A stretch of DNA of 64,000 nt from CAXBID01 sp963815305. GTDB taxonomy: Bacteria; Bacteroidota; Bacteroidia; Flavobacteriales; Flavobacteriaceae. The notes beneath the pieces were generated by a model, which made no database searches, was not told the origin of the DNA, and worked only from the letters and a program-made list of their open reading frames with translations. A program made the translations under genes and the position numbers. This document shows, in pieces, positions 16,721-26,281 of this stretch. Location: positions 992,001-1,056,000 of the forward strand of contig CAWFFW010000001.1 in the NCBI GenBank assembly GCA_963815305.1, in the 5' to 3' direction. The stretch's first letter is position 1. Every line of letters begins with the position of its first letter.

Positions 16721-17671
16721 CTATTTTTTTATTAATCCTAGCTCAATTAAACGCTCATTCAAAAATTCTCCAGCCGTAATATCGTCAAATTTTTTAGGAT
16801 TGTTTTCATCCAAACAACCATCCAAAACATCTAATTTCATATCGCTTATAGGATGCATAAAAAATGGAATGGAGTATCGAGATGTTCCCCAAAGTTCTTT
16901 AGGTGGATTTACAACACGGTGTATGGTAGATTTTAGTTTGTTATTAGTGTGTCTCGATAGCATATCGCCTACATTAATCATAAGTTCGTTGGGTTTTGCA
17001 ATAGCGTCAAGCCATTCGCCTTTATGATTTTGAACTTGTAAACCTCGTCCTTGGGCACCCATTAACAAGGTAATTAAATTTATATCGCCATGAGCTGCCG
17101 CACGAACTGCTTCTTTAGGTTCTTCTTTTATGGGTGGATAATGTATAGGTCTCAAAATTGAGTTACCATTATGTATATAATTGTCAAAATAAGTTTCTTC
17201 CAATCCTAAATATAAAGCTAAAGCACGCAATACGTATTTAGCAGTTTTTTCAAGCATTTTGAAAGTTTTTTTTCCTACTTTATTAAATTCTGGAAGTTCT
17301 TCAACTATAACGTTTTCAGGATATTCAGACTTAAGTTCTTCATTATTTTCAACATACTGCCCAAAATGCCAAAATTCTTTTAAATCACCTTCTTTTTTAC
17401 CCTTAGCACTTTCTTTTCCAAAAGATACGTATCCACGCTGACCGCCAATTCCTGGTATTTCATATTTTTTTTTAGTTTCAATGGGTAAGTTAAAAAAGTT
17501 TTTAACCTCAATGTACAAGTTGTCAACCAAAGTATCATCTAAAAAATGACCTTGCACCGCCACAAAACCTATGTCCTCATAAGCTTTACCAATGGCGCTT
17601 ACAAACTTTTGTTTTTTAATAGGATCGCCAGATAAAAAATCGGTTAAATCAACACTTGGAATAGAATTCAT
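16721..17671 (-). CDS. 2-oxoglutarate/Fe(II) oxygenase, isopenicillin N synthase-like
   Basis: 316-residue soluble oxygenase of the isopenicillin N synthase type. Iron ligands are His194 and Asp196 (AAAHGDINLITLL) and His251 (STIHRVVNPP); the 2-oxoglutarate carboxylate pair R-x-S is Arg265/Ser267 (SRYSIPFF). The N-terminal DIOX_N region carries GFVAVQGHF and RGYVSFGKESAKG. A minus-strand promoter box lies 26 bases upstream. The substrate is unknown: family members act on secondary metabolites, hormones and ethylene precursors. No biosynthetic cluster surrounds it. Confidence 0.88.
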   Translation of the reverse strand: MNSIPSVDLTDFLSGDPIKKQKFVSAIGKAYEDIGFVAVQGHFLDDTLVDNLYIEVKNFFNLPIETKKKYEIPGIGGQRGYVSFGKESAKGKKEGDLKEFWHFGQYVENNEELKSEYPENVIVEELPEFNKVGKKTFKMLEKTAKYVLRALALYLGLEETYFDNYIHNGNSILRPIHYPPIKEEPKEAVRAAAHGDINLITLLMGAQGRGLQVQNHKGEWLDAIAKPNELMINVGDMLSRHTNNKLKSTIHRVVNPPKELWGTSRYSIPFFMHPISDMKLDVLDGCLDENNPKKFDDITAGEFLNERLIELGLIKK

Positions 17672-17696
17672 AGGATACGTTTAGTTCAATGTATTA

Positions 17697-17704
17697 CAAA
17701 TGTA
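17697..17704 (-). promoter_or_regulatory. -7 promoter box for the 2OG oxygenase
   Basis: The minus strand reads TACATTTG, an exact TAnnTTTG match, 25 bases before the ATG at 17671. Confidence 0.5.
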
Positions 17705-17771
17705 CAAAAACATCCTATAATTTTACAGCTTCTATTTTCTGTAACTTTAATATAAAGTACGCTTTTTATGC

Positions 17772-17779
17772 TATATTTG
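17772..17779 (+). promoter_or_regulatory. -7 promoter box for the E1 gene
   Basis: TATATTTG, an exact TAnnTTTG match, 21 bases before the ATG at 17801. Confidence 0.5.
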
Positions 17780-17800
17780 AATCTAGAAGTCAACTAATTT

Positions 17801-19804
17801 ATGAGCGAAAATTCAATTTCAAATCTTATTGAATACGATTCTAAAAACTTAGATCCTACTGTTTTAATTCAGTTGTATAAGCACCTATTAAAACCAAGAT
17901 TGATTGAGGAGAAAATGCTCGTTTTATTACGCCAAGGTAAAATAAGTAAATGGTTTTCTGGTATCGGACAAGAAGCTATAGCTGTAGGTGTCACTATGGC
18001 TTTAAATAGTGATGAATATATTTTACCTATGCACAGAAATTTAGGCGTATTCACTACAAGACAGATTCCTTTATATCGATTATTTGCACAATGGCAAGGC
18101 AAAGCATCTGGTTTCACAAAAGGTCGAGATCGTTCGTTTCATTTTGGAACACAACAATACAAAATAGTTGGCATGATATCGCACTTAGGTCCGCAATTAG
18201 GCGTTGCTGATGGTATAGCACTAGCCTCAAAATTGCAGTATAAAAATCAAGTTACCGCTGTATTTACTGGTGAAGGTGGCACTAGTGAAGGCGATTTTCA
18301 TGAAGCTTTAAATGTTGCTTCCGTTTGGCAACTTCCTGTTTTATTTTGTGTTGAAAATAATGGTTACGGTTTATCTACACCAACAAACGAGCAGTATAAT
18401 TGTAACCATATTGCCGATAGAGGGTTAGGTTATGGGATGGAATCTCATATTATCAACGGAAATAATATTTTAGAAATCTATATAAAAGTTAGCGAGATTA
18501 CTGAAAGCATGCGTTTAAATCCGCGTCCGGTATTGTTAGAATTTAAAACATTTAGAATGCGTGGGCACGAAGAGGCGAGTGGTACAAAATACGTTCCACA
18601 AGATCTTATGGATACTTGGGCATTGAAAGATCCTGTGATTAATTTTGAGCATTTTTTAAAGGCGTATAATATTTTAAATGAAGATGAAAATGCTAAAATA
18701 AAGCAAGATATTATCACTGAAATAAGTGAACATTTAGATGTCGTATTTAATGAAGATGCCATTACGCCTAGTTTAACTAATGAGTTAGATGATGTGTTTC
18801 AAAAATCAGTATACCAAGAAGTTAATTTTAATGATGAACTAAAAGAAATTCGATTTATTGATGCTATTTCAGAAAGCTTGAAACAAAGCATGGAGCGACA
18901 TCATGATTTAGTTATTATGGGACAAGATATTGCAGAATATGGTGGCGCTTTCAAGATTACGGAAGGTTTTGTAGAGCAGTTTGGAAAAGAACGAATTAGA
19001 AACACACCCATTTGCGAATCGGCTATTGTTGAAGCAGCTATGGGGCTTTCTATTGCAGGGATGAAAAGTGTTGTTGAAATGCAGTTTGCAGATTTTGTGG
19101 CTTCAGGATTTAATCCTGTGGTTAATTATTTAGCAAAATCTTATTACCGATGGAATCAAAATGCAGATGTGGTTATTAGAATGCCTTGTGGAGGTGGTGT
19201 TGCCGCGGGTCCGTTTCATTCACAAACTAACGAAGCTTGGTTTACTAAAACACCAGGATTAAAAGTGGTTTATCCTGCGTTTCCCTATGATGCTAAGGGA
19301 TTGCTGGCAACTGCTATAAACGACCCAAATCCTGTATTGTTTTTTGAACATAAGGGTTTATATAGAACCATTCGTCAGGATGTTCCAACAGGTTATTACA
19401 CACTACCTTTAGGCAAAGCTTCAATTTTAAGAACAGGAACGGATGTTACTGTTATAAGTTATGGTGCTGCTATACATTGGGCTTTGGAAACACTTGATAA
19501 TAACCCAAAAATATCTGCAGATGTTATAGATTTAAGAACACTTCAACCCTTAGATACAGAAACTACTTTTAATTCGATAAAAAAGACAGGACGCGCTATA
19601 ATTTTGCAAGAAGATTCATTGTTTGGTGGTATTGCTAGTGATATTTCAGCATTAATTATGGAACATTGTTTTGAATTTTTAGATGCACCAGTAAAACGAG
19701 TCGCTAGTATAGAAACACCTATACCTTTTGTAAAACAATTGGAAGATCAATATTTACCTAAAAATAGATTTGAAGCTGAACTAAAAATTTTAATAGCGTA
19801 TTAA
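17801..19804 (+). CDS. 2-oxoacid (2-oxoisovalerate-type) dehydrogenase E1, fused alpha and beta
   Basis: 667-residue thiamine-diphosphate enzyme with both E1 subunits in one chain, as is common in Bacteroidota. The alpha half (about 1-320) has the ThDP/Mg motif starting GEGGTSEGDF at residue 157 and ending VENN at 187. The beta half starts near residue 345 (RFIDAISESLKQSM) and includes GQDIAEYGGAFKITEGF and the conserved GPFHSQTNEAWF. It should decarboxylate branched-chain or related 2-oxoacids and pass the acyl group to an E2; E2 and E3 genes are not adjacent. Its stop overlaps the convergent dipeptidase stop by four bases. Confidence 0.92.
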   Translation: MSENSISNLIEYDSKNLDPTVLIQLYKHLLKPRLIEEKMLVLLRQGKISKWFSGIGQEAIAVGVTMALNSDEYILPMHRNLGVFTTRQIPLYRLFAQWQGKASGFTKGRDRSFHFGTQQYKIVGMISHLGPQLGVADGIALASKLQYKNQVTAVFTGEGGTSEGDFHEALNVASVWQLPVLFCVENNGYGLSTPTNEQYNCNHIADRGLGYGMESHIINGNNILEIYIKVSEITESMRLNPRPVLLEFKTFRMRGHEEASGTKYVPQDLMDTWALKDPVINFEHFLKAYNILNEDENAKIKQDIITEISEHLDVVFNEDAITPSLTNELDDVFQKSVYQEVNFNDELKEIRFIDAISESLKQSMERHHDLVIMGQDIAEYGGAFKITEGFVEQFGKERIRNTPICESAIVEAAMGLSIAGMKSVVEMQFADFVASGFNPVVNYLAKSYYRWNQNADVVIRMPCGGGVAAGPFHSQTNEAWFTKTPGLKVVYPAFPYDAKGLLATAINDPNPVLFFEHKGLYRTIRQDVPTGYYTLPLGKASILRTGTDVTVISYGAAIHWALETLDNNPKISADVIDLRTLQPLDTETTFNSIKKTGRAIILQEDSLFGGIASDISALIMEHCFEFLDAPVKRVASIETPIPFVKQLEDQYLPKNRFEAELKILIAY

Positions 19805-21096
19805 TTTAACGTTTTAGCCACTGCTTCAACATCATCTAATACTCTTAATAAATTACCGCTCCAAAGCATAGAAATTTCATCTTCTGTATATCTGCGTTTC
19901 ACAAGCTCTAGAGTAACATTAAAAGTTTCAGAAGCATCATTCCAGCCCTTAATACCTCCGCCGCCATCAAAATCACTACTAATACCAACGTGATCTATAC
20001 CAATTTTTTCAACTAAATAATCAATGTGGTCTACAAAATCTGAAACATCAACCATGGGCGGAATGTTCTCTAATTTATTAGCTTTCTCGTCAGAAATATT
20101 TATTATTTGTTCCCTTACATCATAAAATTTTTCTTTTTCTTCAGGGCTTAGCAATTTTATCTCTTCAAAATCATACCATAATGCACCCAAAGAATCAGCT
20201 ATTTTCATTCTTATTCCTTTAAGGGCATTATTTCTAGCTTCAAATTTTTCAGTATTTACATAGCCTTGAAACGCCACAGTTTGTACAACGCCACCATTTT
20301 CTTTTAACCATTCAAGTTGTTCATCATCTAAATTTCTACTGTGATTGCACAATGCTCTTGCGGAAGAATGTGATGCTATTATTGGGGCTTTACTAATTTC
20401 AATCATTTGTTTCATAGCTTCTTTTGATGGATTTGAAACATCAACCATCATACCTAATCTGTTCATTTCTTTAATGACCTCTTCTCCCAAACTACTCAAT
20501 CCATTATGTAACCAAACATCGTCATCTTCACCAGTATTACTATCACTTAACTGACTATGGTCATTATGCGCCAACGACATATATCGTGCGCCGAGGTTAT
20601 AAAATTTCTCAACGTTTGCCATATCCAATCCAACAGGATACCCGTTTTCAATACCAATCATAGCAACCTTTTTACCAGAATTTGTAATACGGCGTATATC
20701 GTTAGAGGTTGTCGCTAATTCAATATCATTTGGTGCAATATTATTTACTAATTTATGAATAGCATCAAACTTAGACATCGCATTGTCGTAAGCTTTTGTA
20801 TAACCACTTTCAGTTAAAGAATCTTGACCCGTATACACAATAAACCAAGCCACATCTAAACCGCCAGCTTTCATTTTAGGCAATGTTATTTGTGTATCTA
20901 AATTTTGCGTATAATTTATAGAATCGGTAAAATTTGCAACGTTAATATCACAATGTGTATCTAAAGTTATAACACGTTCATGTATGCCTTTTGCTCGATC
21001 TATTAATATGGTATCAAAATCTTCAATAGGGTTTGAATTATTTTTACAAGCCATAATCGTAATTAGTGAGCATAATGTTAGGTAGGGTAGTTTCAT
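19801..21096 (-). CDS. Membrane dipeptidase (M19, renal dipeptidase family) lipoprotein
   Basis: 431 residues with a lipobox ending in Cys17 (ITIMAC). Zinc-site residues of M19 peptidases are visible: the HxD motif in ITLDTHCDIN (about 45), the loop SLAHNDHSQLSDS (about 192), IIASHSSARALCNHSRN (about 240) and the C-terminal GISSDFDGGGG (about 375). These enzymes hydrolyse dipeptides, including some D-residue peptides. Placement on the outer-membrane or periplasmic side is inferred from the lipobox. Convergent with the E1 gene. Confidence 0.92.
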   Translation of the reverse strand: MKLPYLTLCSLITIMACKNNSNPIEDFDTILIDRAKGIHERVITLDTHCDINVANFTDSINYTQNLDTQITLPKMKAGGLDVAWFIVYTGQDSLTESGYTKAYDNAMSKFDAIHKLVNNIAPNDIELATTSNDIRRITNSGKKVAMIGIENGYPVGLDMANVEKFYNLGARYMSLAHNDHSQLSDSNTGEDDDVWLHNGLSSLGEEVIKEMNRLGMMVDVSNPSKEAMKQMIEISKAPIIASHSSARALCNHSRNLDDEQLEWLKENGGVVQTVAFQGYVNTEKFEARNNALKGIRMKIADSLGALWYDFEEIKLLSPEEKEKFYDVREQIINISDEKANKLENIPPMVDVSDFVDHIDYLVEKIGIDHVGISSDFDGGGGIKGWNDASETFNVTLELVKRRYTEDEISMLWSGNLLRVLDDVEAVAKTLN

Positions 21097-21189
21097 TTAT
21101 GTTGTTTATTTGTCTATGTAAAGCTACAAAATAGTTTACTAAGTTTTAAAAATGATCTGTAAATCATATCTTTATAAAAAGTGAAATTC

Positions 21190-21609
21190 ATGTTAAGAAA
21201 AATTATTCTTATAATCTGTGCATTTTTTTTTCTTGTAGGCTGCAAAAAAGAGAAATCTGATTTGGAAAAAAATTATATTTGGGATTCAAAATATGTTGTT
21301 GCAACGGCTTATAATTCTCTAGGATATCAAACGAACTCCAATCCGCACATAACCGCATTTGGTGATAGTTTAAAACCAGGACTTAATTATATTGCCGTTT
21401 CTAGAGATTTATATCGATTGGGTTTAAAACGAAATATCCCTGTCAAAATTGAAGGTCTTGAAGGGATATATATAGTTAAAGACAAAATGCATTCGCGTTG
21501 GAGAAACAAAATTGACATTTATATGGGCGTTGATGTAAATTCTGCAAAACAATGGGGCAGAAAAAGAGTTTGCATAGAATATGGTATTCTCATTCAAGCG
21601 AACGAATAA
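21190..21609 (+). CDS. 3D-domain lipoprotein
   Basis: 139 residues from the ATG at 21190. A lipobox ends in CKK (FFFLVGCKK), giving a lipoprotein of about 120 residues. The mature part matches the 3D (Asp-Asp-Asp) barrel found in MltA-type transglycosylases and resuscitation factors: ATAYNSLGYQTN near the start, TAFGDSLKPGLNYIAVSRDL, and the closing DKMHSRWRNKIDIYMG. A possible GTG start at 21181 is less likely because a -7 like box (TATCTTTA, 21167-21174) would put the transcription start there. Probable role: cell-wall modification or septal function. Confidence 0.82.
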   Translation: MLRKIILIICAFFFLVGCKKEKSDLEKNYIWDSKYVVATAYNSLGYQTNSNPHITAFGDSLKPGLNYIAVSRDLYRLGLKRNIPVKIEGLEGIYIVKDKMHSRWRNKIDIYMGVDVNSAKQWGRKRVCIEYGILIQANE

Positions 21610-21612
21610 ATT

Positions 21613-22170
21613 TTATTTGGTTTCTGCTTCGGATAAAATAAAAGGATAAGCAGCTTTTATATCCTGCATTTCTTGATTAGATAAATCTTCGGGCAATTTA
21701 TTAAACATTTTTTTACTATAAGCCAAACGTAATTCGTAATATGCTTTTGTTACTTCATCTTGAACTTTTATAAAGTCATTATAAGTGGTATTTCTATCAT
21801 TTTGTAAAGATATAACCGCTTTTTTTGGATGATCCGATGCCTCTTTAGATTTAATTCCACTACAATAATCACAGCTTCCGCCAGCATTATTATCCAAAAA
21901 CTGCTTTATGGTGTCCTTCAATTCTGAAATTTCAGTTCTATAATCGTCAACCATAATATCATTATTGCCATTAATCACGATACGCAATATATTATTTTCG
22001 TGAATATCAATATGACAATCGGTTCCTGGAGGACATTCATTTGGTAATTTTCTATTAATACCTTTGTCTTTAGGTATAGCAGCAGTGACTAAAAAGAAAA
22101 TAAGCAATAAAAATGCAATATCTGCCATAGATCCTGCATTTACTTCGGGCATAGATTTTGAATAACTCAT
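21613..22170 (-). CDS. ExbD/TolR-type biopolymer transport protein
   Basis: 185 residues with one N-terminal membrane segment (about 14-34, GSMADIAFLLLIFFLVTAAI) that contains the conserved Asp of ExbD, here in MADIAF; this residue takes part in proton-driven energising of TonB. The periplasmic domain is longer than E. coli ExbD, with an inserted Cys pair (CPPGTDC and CDYCSG) seen in Bacteroidota ExbD proteins. No exbB or tonB is adjacent. The convergent 3D lipoprotein gene ends three bases away. Confidence 0.87.
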   Translation of the reverse strand: MSYSKSMPEVNAGSMADIAFLLLIFFLVTAAIPKDKGINRKLPNECPPGTDCHIDIHENNILRIVINGNNDIMVDDYRTEISELKDTIKQFLDNNAGGSCDYCSGIKSKEASDHPKKAVISLQNDRNTTYNDFIKVQDEVTKAYYELRLAYSKKMFNKLPEDLSNQEMQDIKAAYPFILSEAETK

Positions 22171-22789
22171 CTGATTATAGTTTTATATGTTGATAGGTAT
22201 TGAATTCACAAAAACAATACCATAAAAAATTAAAGATCTATTTATGGACATATCGTATGGAATCTAACTAAACCTTTGAATTTGAATGCGTAAAACTTAG
22301 AATTCTACTGCGATTAATTATGTTTTCGTAAGTTAAATTTTCTAAACGTTTTGATAATGTATTGAATGTTTTCATTTCTTTTGTTGCATTGATGCTGAAA
22401 TAATTTCAACATAGATTGGTAAATTTTTTTAAAAAAAAGAGATTGCAGGATATAATGTCTTTTTGTTTTTCAATGGCTTCTTTTAGTTTCAGATAAAGTA
22501 TCCGTTAATTGATTATTTTTTAAAGTTCTCATCATTGTTTCTTTCCTGATTATTATGCTAAACAGAGTGCAATAAATTTGTTTTTTTAACGTACTATGCA
22601 GATTAAAATAATACATATTTTAACACTTTTTAGTTTAAGCCATAATAGGTATAATTACTATTAAAAGCTGATTTCTTTTAAAAATTATCTTTAGGAACGG
22701 TTTTTGTATTAATATTTTCCTAAATATTTATGGGTAATTTGAATGGTTTATATGATTAGAATTATCTTTGAAATTGACATTAAGAACTG
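22171..22789. other. Gene-free interval, possibly decayed
   Basis: About 620 A/T-rich bases with no supported gene. The minus strand holds several short ATG-started fragments of 20-35 codons in different frames (for example around 22275-22370 and 22450-22545), suggestive of an eroded gene, but none resembles a family I recognise. TTCTACTGCG at 22303-22312 resembles part of the dispersed palindromic repeat. The right end carries the promoter of the following gene. Confidence 0.5.
22763..22770 (+). promoter_or_regulatory. -7 promoter box
   Basis: TATCTTTG, an exact TAnnTTTG match, 19 bases before the ATG at 22790. Confidence 0.5.
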
Positions 22790-23470
22790 ATGAAATTATA
22801 TTTTTCTTTTTTTATTTTTTTTACTTTATCGCTATCGCTGTTTTCACAAATAGATAATAACAAAACTTCTATTTCAATACCTGCTATTGAAAGTGATAAA
22901 GATTCGGTTGAAACAAAAGTATTATTACCATCAAAACCTACAAATGATAAAATAACGCTACCTCCATACAATGCACCACAGGTATCTAATAATATAAATT
23001 TTCCAAAAAAGGAATTTTCCATGTTTCCACAGGAAGAATTTGGAAACCCTGGTGAGCATTACGTGAAACAAATCAATAAAAATATTGCTAACGTAAAACT
23101 AACACCTAAGGAAGTTGAACAACGAAACGGAAGTACAACCGATCAGTTTTTAGGAGATTTTAAGAGTGGTGCCAAATTCGTAAACGTGGTGTATAGAGAT
23201 CATGGCTATACCGATGGTGATGTAATCCAAGTGTTGGTTAATGATGATATTATTCATCCTCGTGTTTTTTTAACTGGTGGCTACAAAGGATTTAAGTTAG
23301 ATTTACAACCGGGAATTAATAAAATAGATTTTTTAGCCTTGAACCAAGGCGAATCTGGTCCAAATACTGCAGAGTTTCAAGTTGTTGATGATGCTGGCAA
23401 ATTAATATCGCATAACCAATGGAATTTGGCTACTGGAGTAAAGGCTACTATTATTGTTGTTAAGGAGTAG
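22790..23470 (+). CDS. Secreted protein of unknown function
   Basis: 226 residues with a signal peptide (hydrophobic residues 3-18, cut likely after LFSQ). A low-complexity Ser/Pro/Lys-rich stretch (about 20-75) leads to a C-terminal domain (about 105-225) that looks like one beta-sandwich: GAKFVNVVYRDHGYTDGDVIQ, HPRVFLTGGYKGFKLDLQPG, INKIDFLALNQGESGPNTAEF. The alternating hydrophobic strands and the GYTDGD phrase resemble calcium-binding adhesive domains but no family is recognised. It stands alone, convergent with the aldo/keto reductase, two bases apart. Confidence 0.72.
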   Translation: MKLYFSFFIFFTLSLSLFSQIDNNKTSISIPAIESDKDSVETKVLLPSKPTNDKITLPPYNAPQVSNNINFPKKEFSMFPQEEFGNPGEHYVKQINKNIANVKLTPKEVEQRNGSTTDQFLGDFKSGAKFVNVVYRDHGYTDGDVIQVLVNDDIIHPRVFLTGGYKGFKLDLQPGINKIDFLALNQGESGPNTAEFQVVDDAGKLISHNQWNLATGVKATIIVVKE

Positions 23471-23472
23471 TT

Positions 23473-24468
23473 TTAAGAAACAATCCCATCAATCAACTTC
23501 AATTCTTCATCAGTAAACTCTAAATTATCTAAAGCTTTTACATTTTCTTTTAATTGATTTGCAGAACTTGCTCCAATTAAAACTGACGCCACTTGTGGTT
23601 GTCTTAAAATCCAAGCAATGGCCATTTTCGATAATTTTTGTCCACGATGTAGCGCAACATCATTCAATTTATGAATTTTATCAATATTGCTATTTACGTT
23701 TTCCGGATTCAAAAAAACAGAACCTCCACCTGCACGAGAATCTTTTGGAATCCCATTTAAATATTTATCGGTAAGCATTCCTTGTGCTAAAGGCGAAAAT
23801 GTAATACAACCCACCCCATTTTGTTCTAACGTTTCTAAAAGGCTATCTTCAACCCAGCGATCCAACATAGAGTATCTGGCTTGATGCAATATAAAAGGTG
23901 TTTTTGATGCTTTTAATAATTCTGCTGCTTTTTGCGTTTCTTCGGGTTTATAATTAGAGATACCAACATACAACGCTTTTCCTTGTCTAACAATATCTGT
24001 TAAAGCACCCATAGTCTCCTCTAATGGTGTGTTAGGATCTGGTCTATGATGATAAAACACGTCAACATAATCCAAATTCATACGCTTTAAACTTTGGTCT
24101 AAACTGGATATTAGATATTTTCTAGAACCCCAATCGCCATAAGGACCTTCCCACATCAAATAGCCCGCTTTAGTAGCAATAAATAGTTCGTCTCTATGCG
24201 ATTGAAAATCAGATTTAAATATCTTACCGAAATTCTCCTCTGCTGATCCTGGAGGTGGCCCGTAATTATTAGCTAAATCAAGATGCGTAATCCCTAAATC
24301 AAAAGCACATCTTAAAACATTTCGAGCATTATCTATGCTATCAACAAATCCGAAATTATGCCACAAACCTAATGAAATAGCGGGAAGCAATAAACCGCTT
24401 TTTCCAGAGCGTCTATAGGTTATTGATTTATATCGATGTTCTGAAGCTATATAATCTTTATTAGGCAT
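23473..24468 (-). CDS. Aldo/keto reductase (L-glyceraldehyde 3-phosphate reductase-like)
   Basis: 331-residue NADPH-dependent aldo/keto reductase. The catalytic tetrad region is clear: Asp and Tyr in HLDLANNYGPPPGSAEENFG (about 58-77), Lys in IATKAGYLMW (about 97), and His in VFYHHRPDPNTPLEE (about 137). The GPPPGSAEENFG phrase and TKAGYLMWEGPYGDWGSRKYL are typical of the YghZ/beta-subunit-like group that reduces L-glyceraldehyde 3-phosphate and methylglyoxal. The C-terminal SVLIGASSANQLKENVKAL binds NADPH. Confidence 0.9.
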   Translation of the reverse strand: MPNKDYIASEHRYKSITYRRSGKSGLLLPAISLGLWHNFGFVDSIDNARNVLRCAFDLGITHLDLANNYGPPPGSAEENFGKIFKSDFQSHRDELFIATKAGYLMWEGPYGDWGSRKYLISSLDQSLKRMNLDYVDVFYHHRPDPNTPLEETMGALTDIVRQGKALYVGISNYKPEETQKAAELLKASKTPFILHQARYSMLDRWVEDSLLETLEQNGVGCITFSPLAQGMLTDKYLNGIPKDSRAGGGSVFLNPENVNSNIDKIHKLNDVALHRGQKLSKMAIAWILRQPQVASVLIGASSANQLKENVKALDNLEFTDEELKLIDGIVS

Positions 24469-24597
24469 AAGTTAAAAGTAATTTTAATAACTGTAAAAAT
24501 AGAGCTTACCATTGAAAGGAGCATATACTTGATTAATAATTTCAAATATCTTTTCAATTTTCATGAAAAATAATCTTTAAAAACCCTTTAAAGATGT

Positions 24598-24605
24598 TAT
24601 TTTTG
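24598..24605 (+). promoter_or_regulatory. -7 promoter box for the helicase
   Basis: TATTTTTG, an exact TAnnTTTG match, 20 bases before the ATG at 24626. Confidence 0.5.
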
Positions 24606-24625
24606 CACGTCTGTAAATTTTGAAT

Positions 24626-26185
24626 ATGTCAAAAAAAATATCAACTTTAGAATTAGAAGAAAGAAACGAGGGTAAAAATCTTTATAGTTATCAAAAAGGC
24701 GCTATCGATAAAATATTTAAAAGCTTTGAAGAATCACCAGATGATTATCATTTGCTTTATCAATTACCAACTGGAGGTGGAAAAACAGTCATATTTTCTG
24801 AAATAGTAAGACAATATCTAAAACACCACCAAAAGAAAGTGTTGGTGATGACACACCGTATTGAATTATGCAAACAAACCTCTAATGTGCTTACCGAGTT
24901 TGGTGTAGTAAACAAAGTCGTTGATAGTAAAGCAGATTTAAGCGATCAAGGCGATTATAGCTGTTTTGTGGCTATGGTTGAAACACTTAACAATCGTTTA
25001 AATGACGATAAACTAGATATCTCCGATATTGGTTTAGTTATTATTGATGAAGCGCATTACAATTCATTCACAAAATTATTCAAATTTTTTAGTCAGTCCT
25101 TTATTTTAGGTGTTACTGCAACGCCTTTAAGTTCCAGTATGGAGTTACCCATGACCGATAATTACAATGAACTTATTGTTGGTGAAAGTATAGAATCTCT
25201 AATTGAAAATGGCTTTTTAGCTCGTGCTGAAATGTTTTCTTATAACGTTGGTTTAACCTCATTAGTGGTTGGTGCAAATGGGGATTATACAGTAAAATCT
25301 TCAGAAGATTTATATACGGCTAACGATATGCTTTCTAAGCTAATACAAGCTTACGAAGAACGCGCTAAGGGTAAAAAAACATTAATTTTCAATAATGGTA
25401 TTAACACCTCGTTACATGTTTACGACACTTTTAGAAGAGCGGGTTATCCCATTGCCCATCTAGACAATACCAATACCAAAAAAGAGCGTGCCATGATTTT
25501 AAAGTGGTTTAAAAAAACTCCAGATGCCATACTAACATCGGTTAGTATTTTAACTACGGGTTTTGACGAACCTACTGTTGATTGTATCATTTTAAATAGA
25601 GCTACAAAATCTTTAACCCTATATTATCAGATGATTGGGCGTGGATCTCGTATTTTGAAAGATAAAAAAGTCTTTCAAGTTATAGATTTGGGAAATAATT
25701 TTCATCGCTTCGGACCTTGGGGTGACGATTTAGATTGGCAACGTATTTTTAGATCACCAAATTATTACTTAGATGCTATTTTAAGTGATGAGGATCTTGA
25801 AAGTAATTTCAGGTATGAAATGCCTGACGAACTTCGAAAAGAATTTTCAAAATCTAAAAACGTATATTTTGATATTCAAAAATGTTATGTAGATTCGATT
25901 AGATCAGGAGAATCATCAAAAGTAGTTTTAGAACGATCCATTGAACAACACGCCAAAATTTGTATTGAAAACAGTGAAGATGTTTACGATGCTTTAGCCT
26001 TGGCAAAACAATTAGGGGATGATGTTGATTTTAGAATTGGTAGATATACAAAATGCATCAGTAAAAGTACTTTTAATTTTGTGGAATGGCTAAAAGGCGA
26101 TTACAAAAAGAAATTAAATGCTTACTTACGGTCTAATTTTGATGACGTTTTTGAGGAAATTCATGGATATCCGCCAGAAGATTAA
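24626..26185 (+). CDS. Superfamily 2 DEAD/DEAH-box helicase
   Basis: 519 residues from the ATG at 24626; a TTG two codons upstream is possible but not needed. Walker A is LPTGGGKT (about 47-54), motif II is VIIDEAH (about 140), motif III region LGVTATPL, and the second RecA domain holds ILTTGFDEP and the arginine-finger motif QMIGRGSRI. This is a type I restriction R-like/SSL2-type helicase core followed by about 150 residues with no known domain. There are no restriction partners nearby, so a general nucleic-acid unwinding or repair role is more likely. Confidence 0.88.
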   Translation: MSKKISTLELEERNEGKNLYSYQKGAIDKIFKSFEESPDDYHLLYQLPTGGGKTVIFSEIVRQYLKHHQKKVLVMTHRIELCKQTSNVLTEFGVVNKVVDSKADLSDQGDYSCFVAMVETLNNRLNDDKLDISDIGLVIIDEAHYNSFTKLFKFFSQSFILGVTATPLSSSMELPMTDNYNELIVGESIESLIENGFLARAEMFSYNVGLTSLVVGANGDYTVKSSEDLYTANDMLSKLIQAYEERAKGKKTLIFNNGINTSLHVYDTFRRAGYPIAHLDNTNTKKERAMILKWFKKTPDAILTSVSILTTGFDEPTVDCIILNRATKSLTLYYQMIGRGSRILKDKKVFQVIDLGNNFHRFGPWGDDLDWQRIFRSPNYYLDAILSDEDLESNFRYEMPDELRKEFSKSKNVYFDIQKCYVDSIRSGESSKVVLERSIEQHAKICIENSEDVYDALALAKQLGDDVDFRIGRYTKCISKSTFNFVEWLKGDYKKKLNAYLRSNFDDVFEEIHGYPPED

Positions 26186-26222
26186 TCCAACATAATAATT
26201 TAGCAGGCATATTATTACGATA

Positions 26223-26237
26223 GCCTTAAAATAAGGC
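26223..26237. repeat. Short hairpin after the helicase gene
   Basis: GCCTTA-AAA-TAAGGC is a perfect 6-pair hairpin 38 bases after the helicase stop, with only a weak T-tract behind it. It may be a weak terminator or a 5' element of the cold-shock gene. TATATTTA just after it resembles a -7 box with one mismatch. Confidence 0.4.
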
Positions 26238-26281
26238 GTATATTTACGGTCTAAAAATTTAAAAATTTTCTAAAATAAACT

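Noticed and set aside
22270..22380. 35-codon minus-strand ORF beginning MKTFNTLSKRL
   Set aside because: Short, without context, and surrounded by other broken short frames; kept only as part of the description of the empty interval.
24626..26185. Idea that the SF2 helicase is part of a restriction or defence system
   Set aside because: No methylase, specificity subunit or nuclease gene is adjacent; neighbours are an aldo/keto reductase, a cold-shock protein and PPK2.
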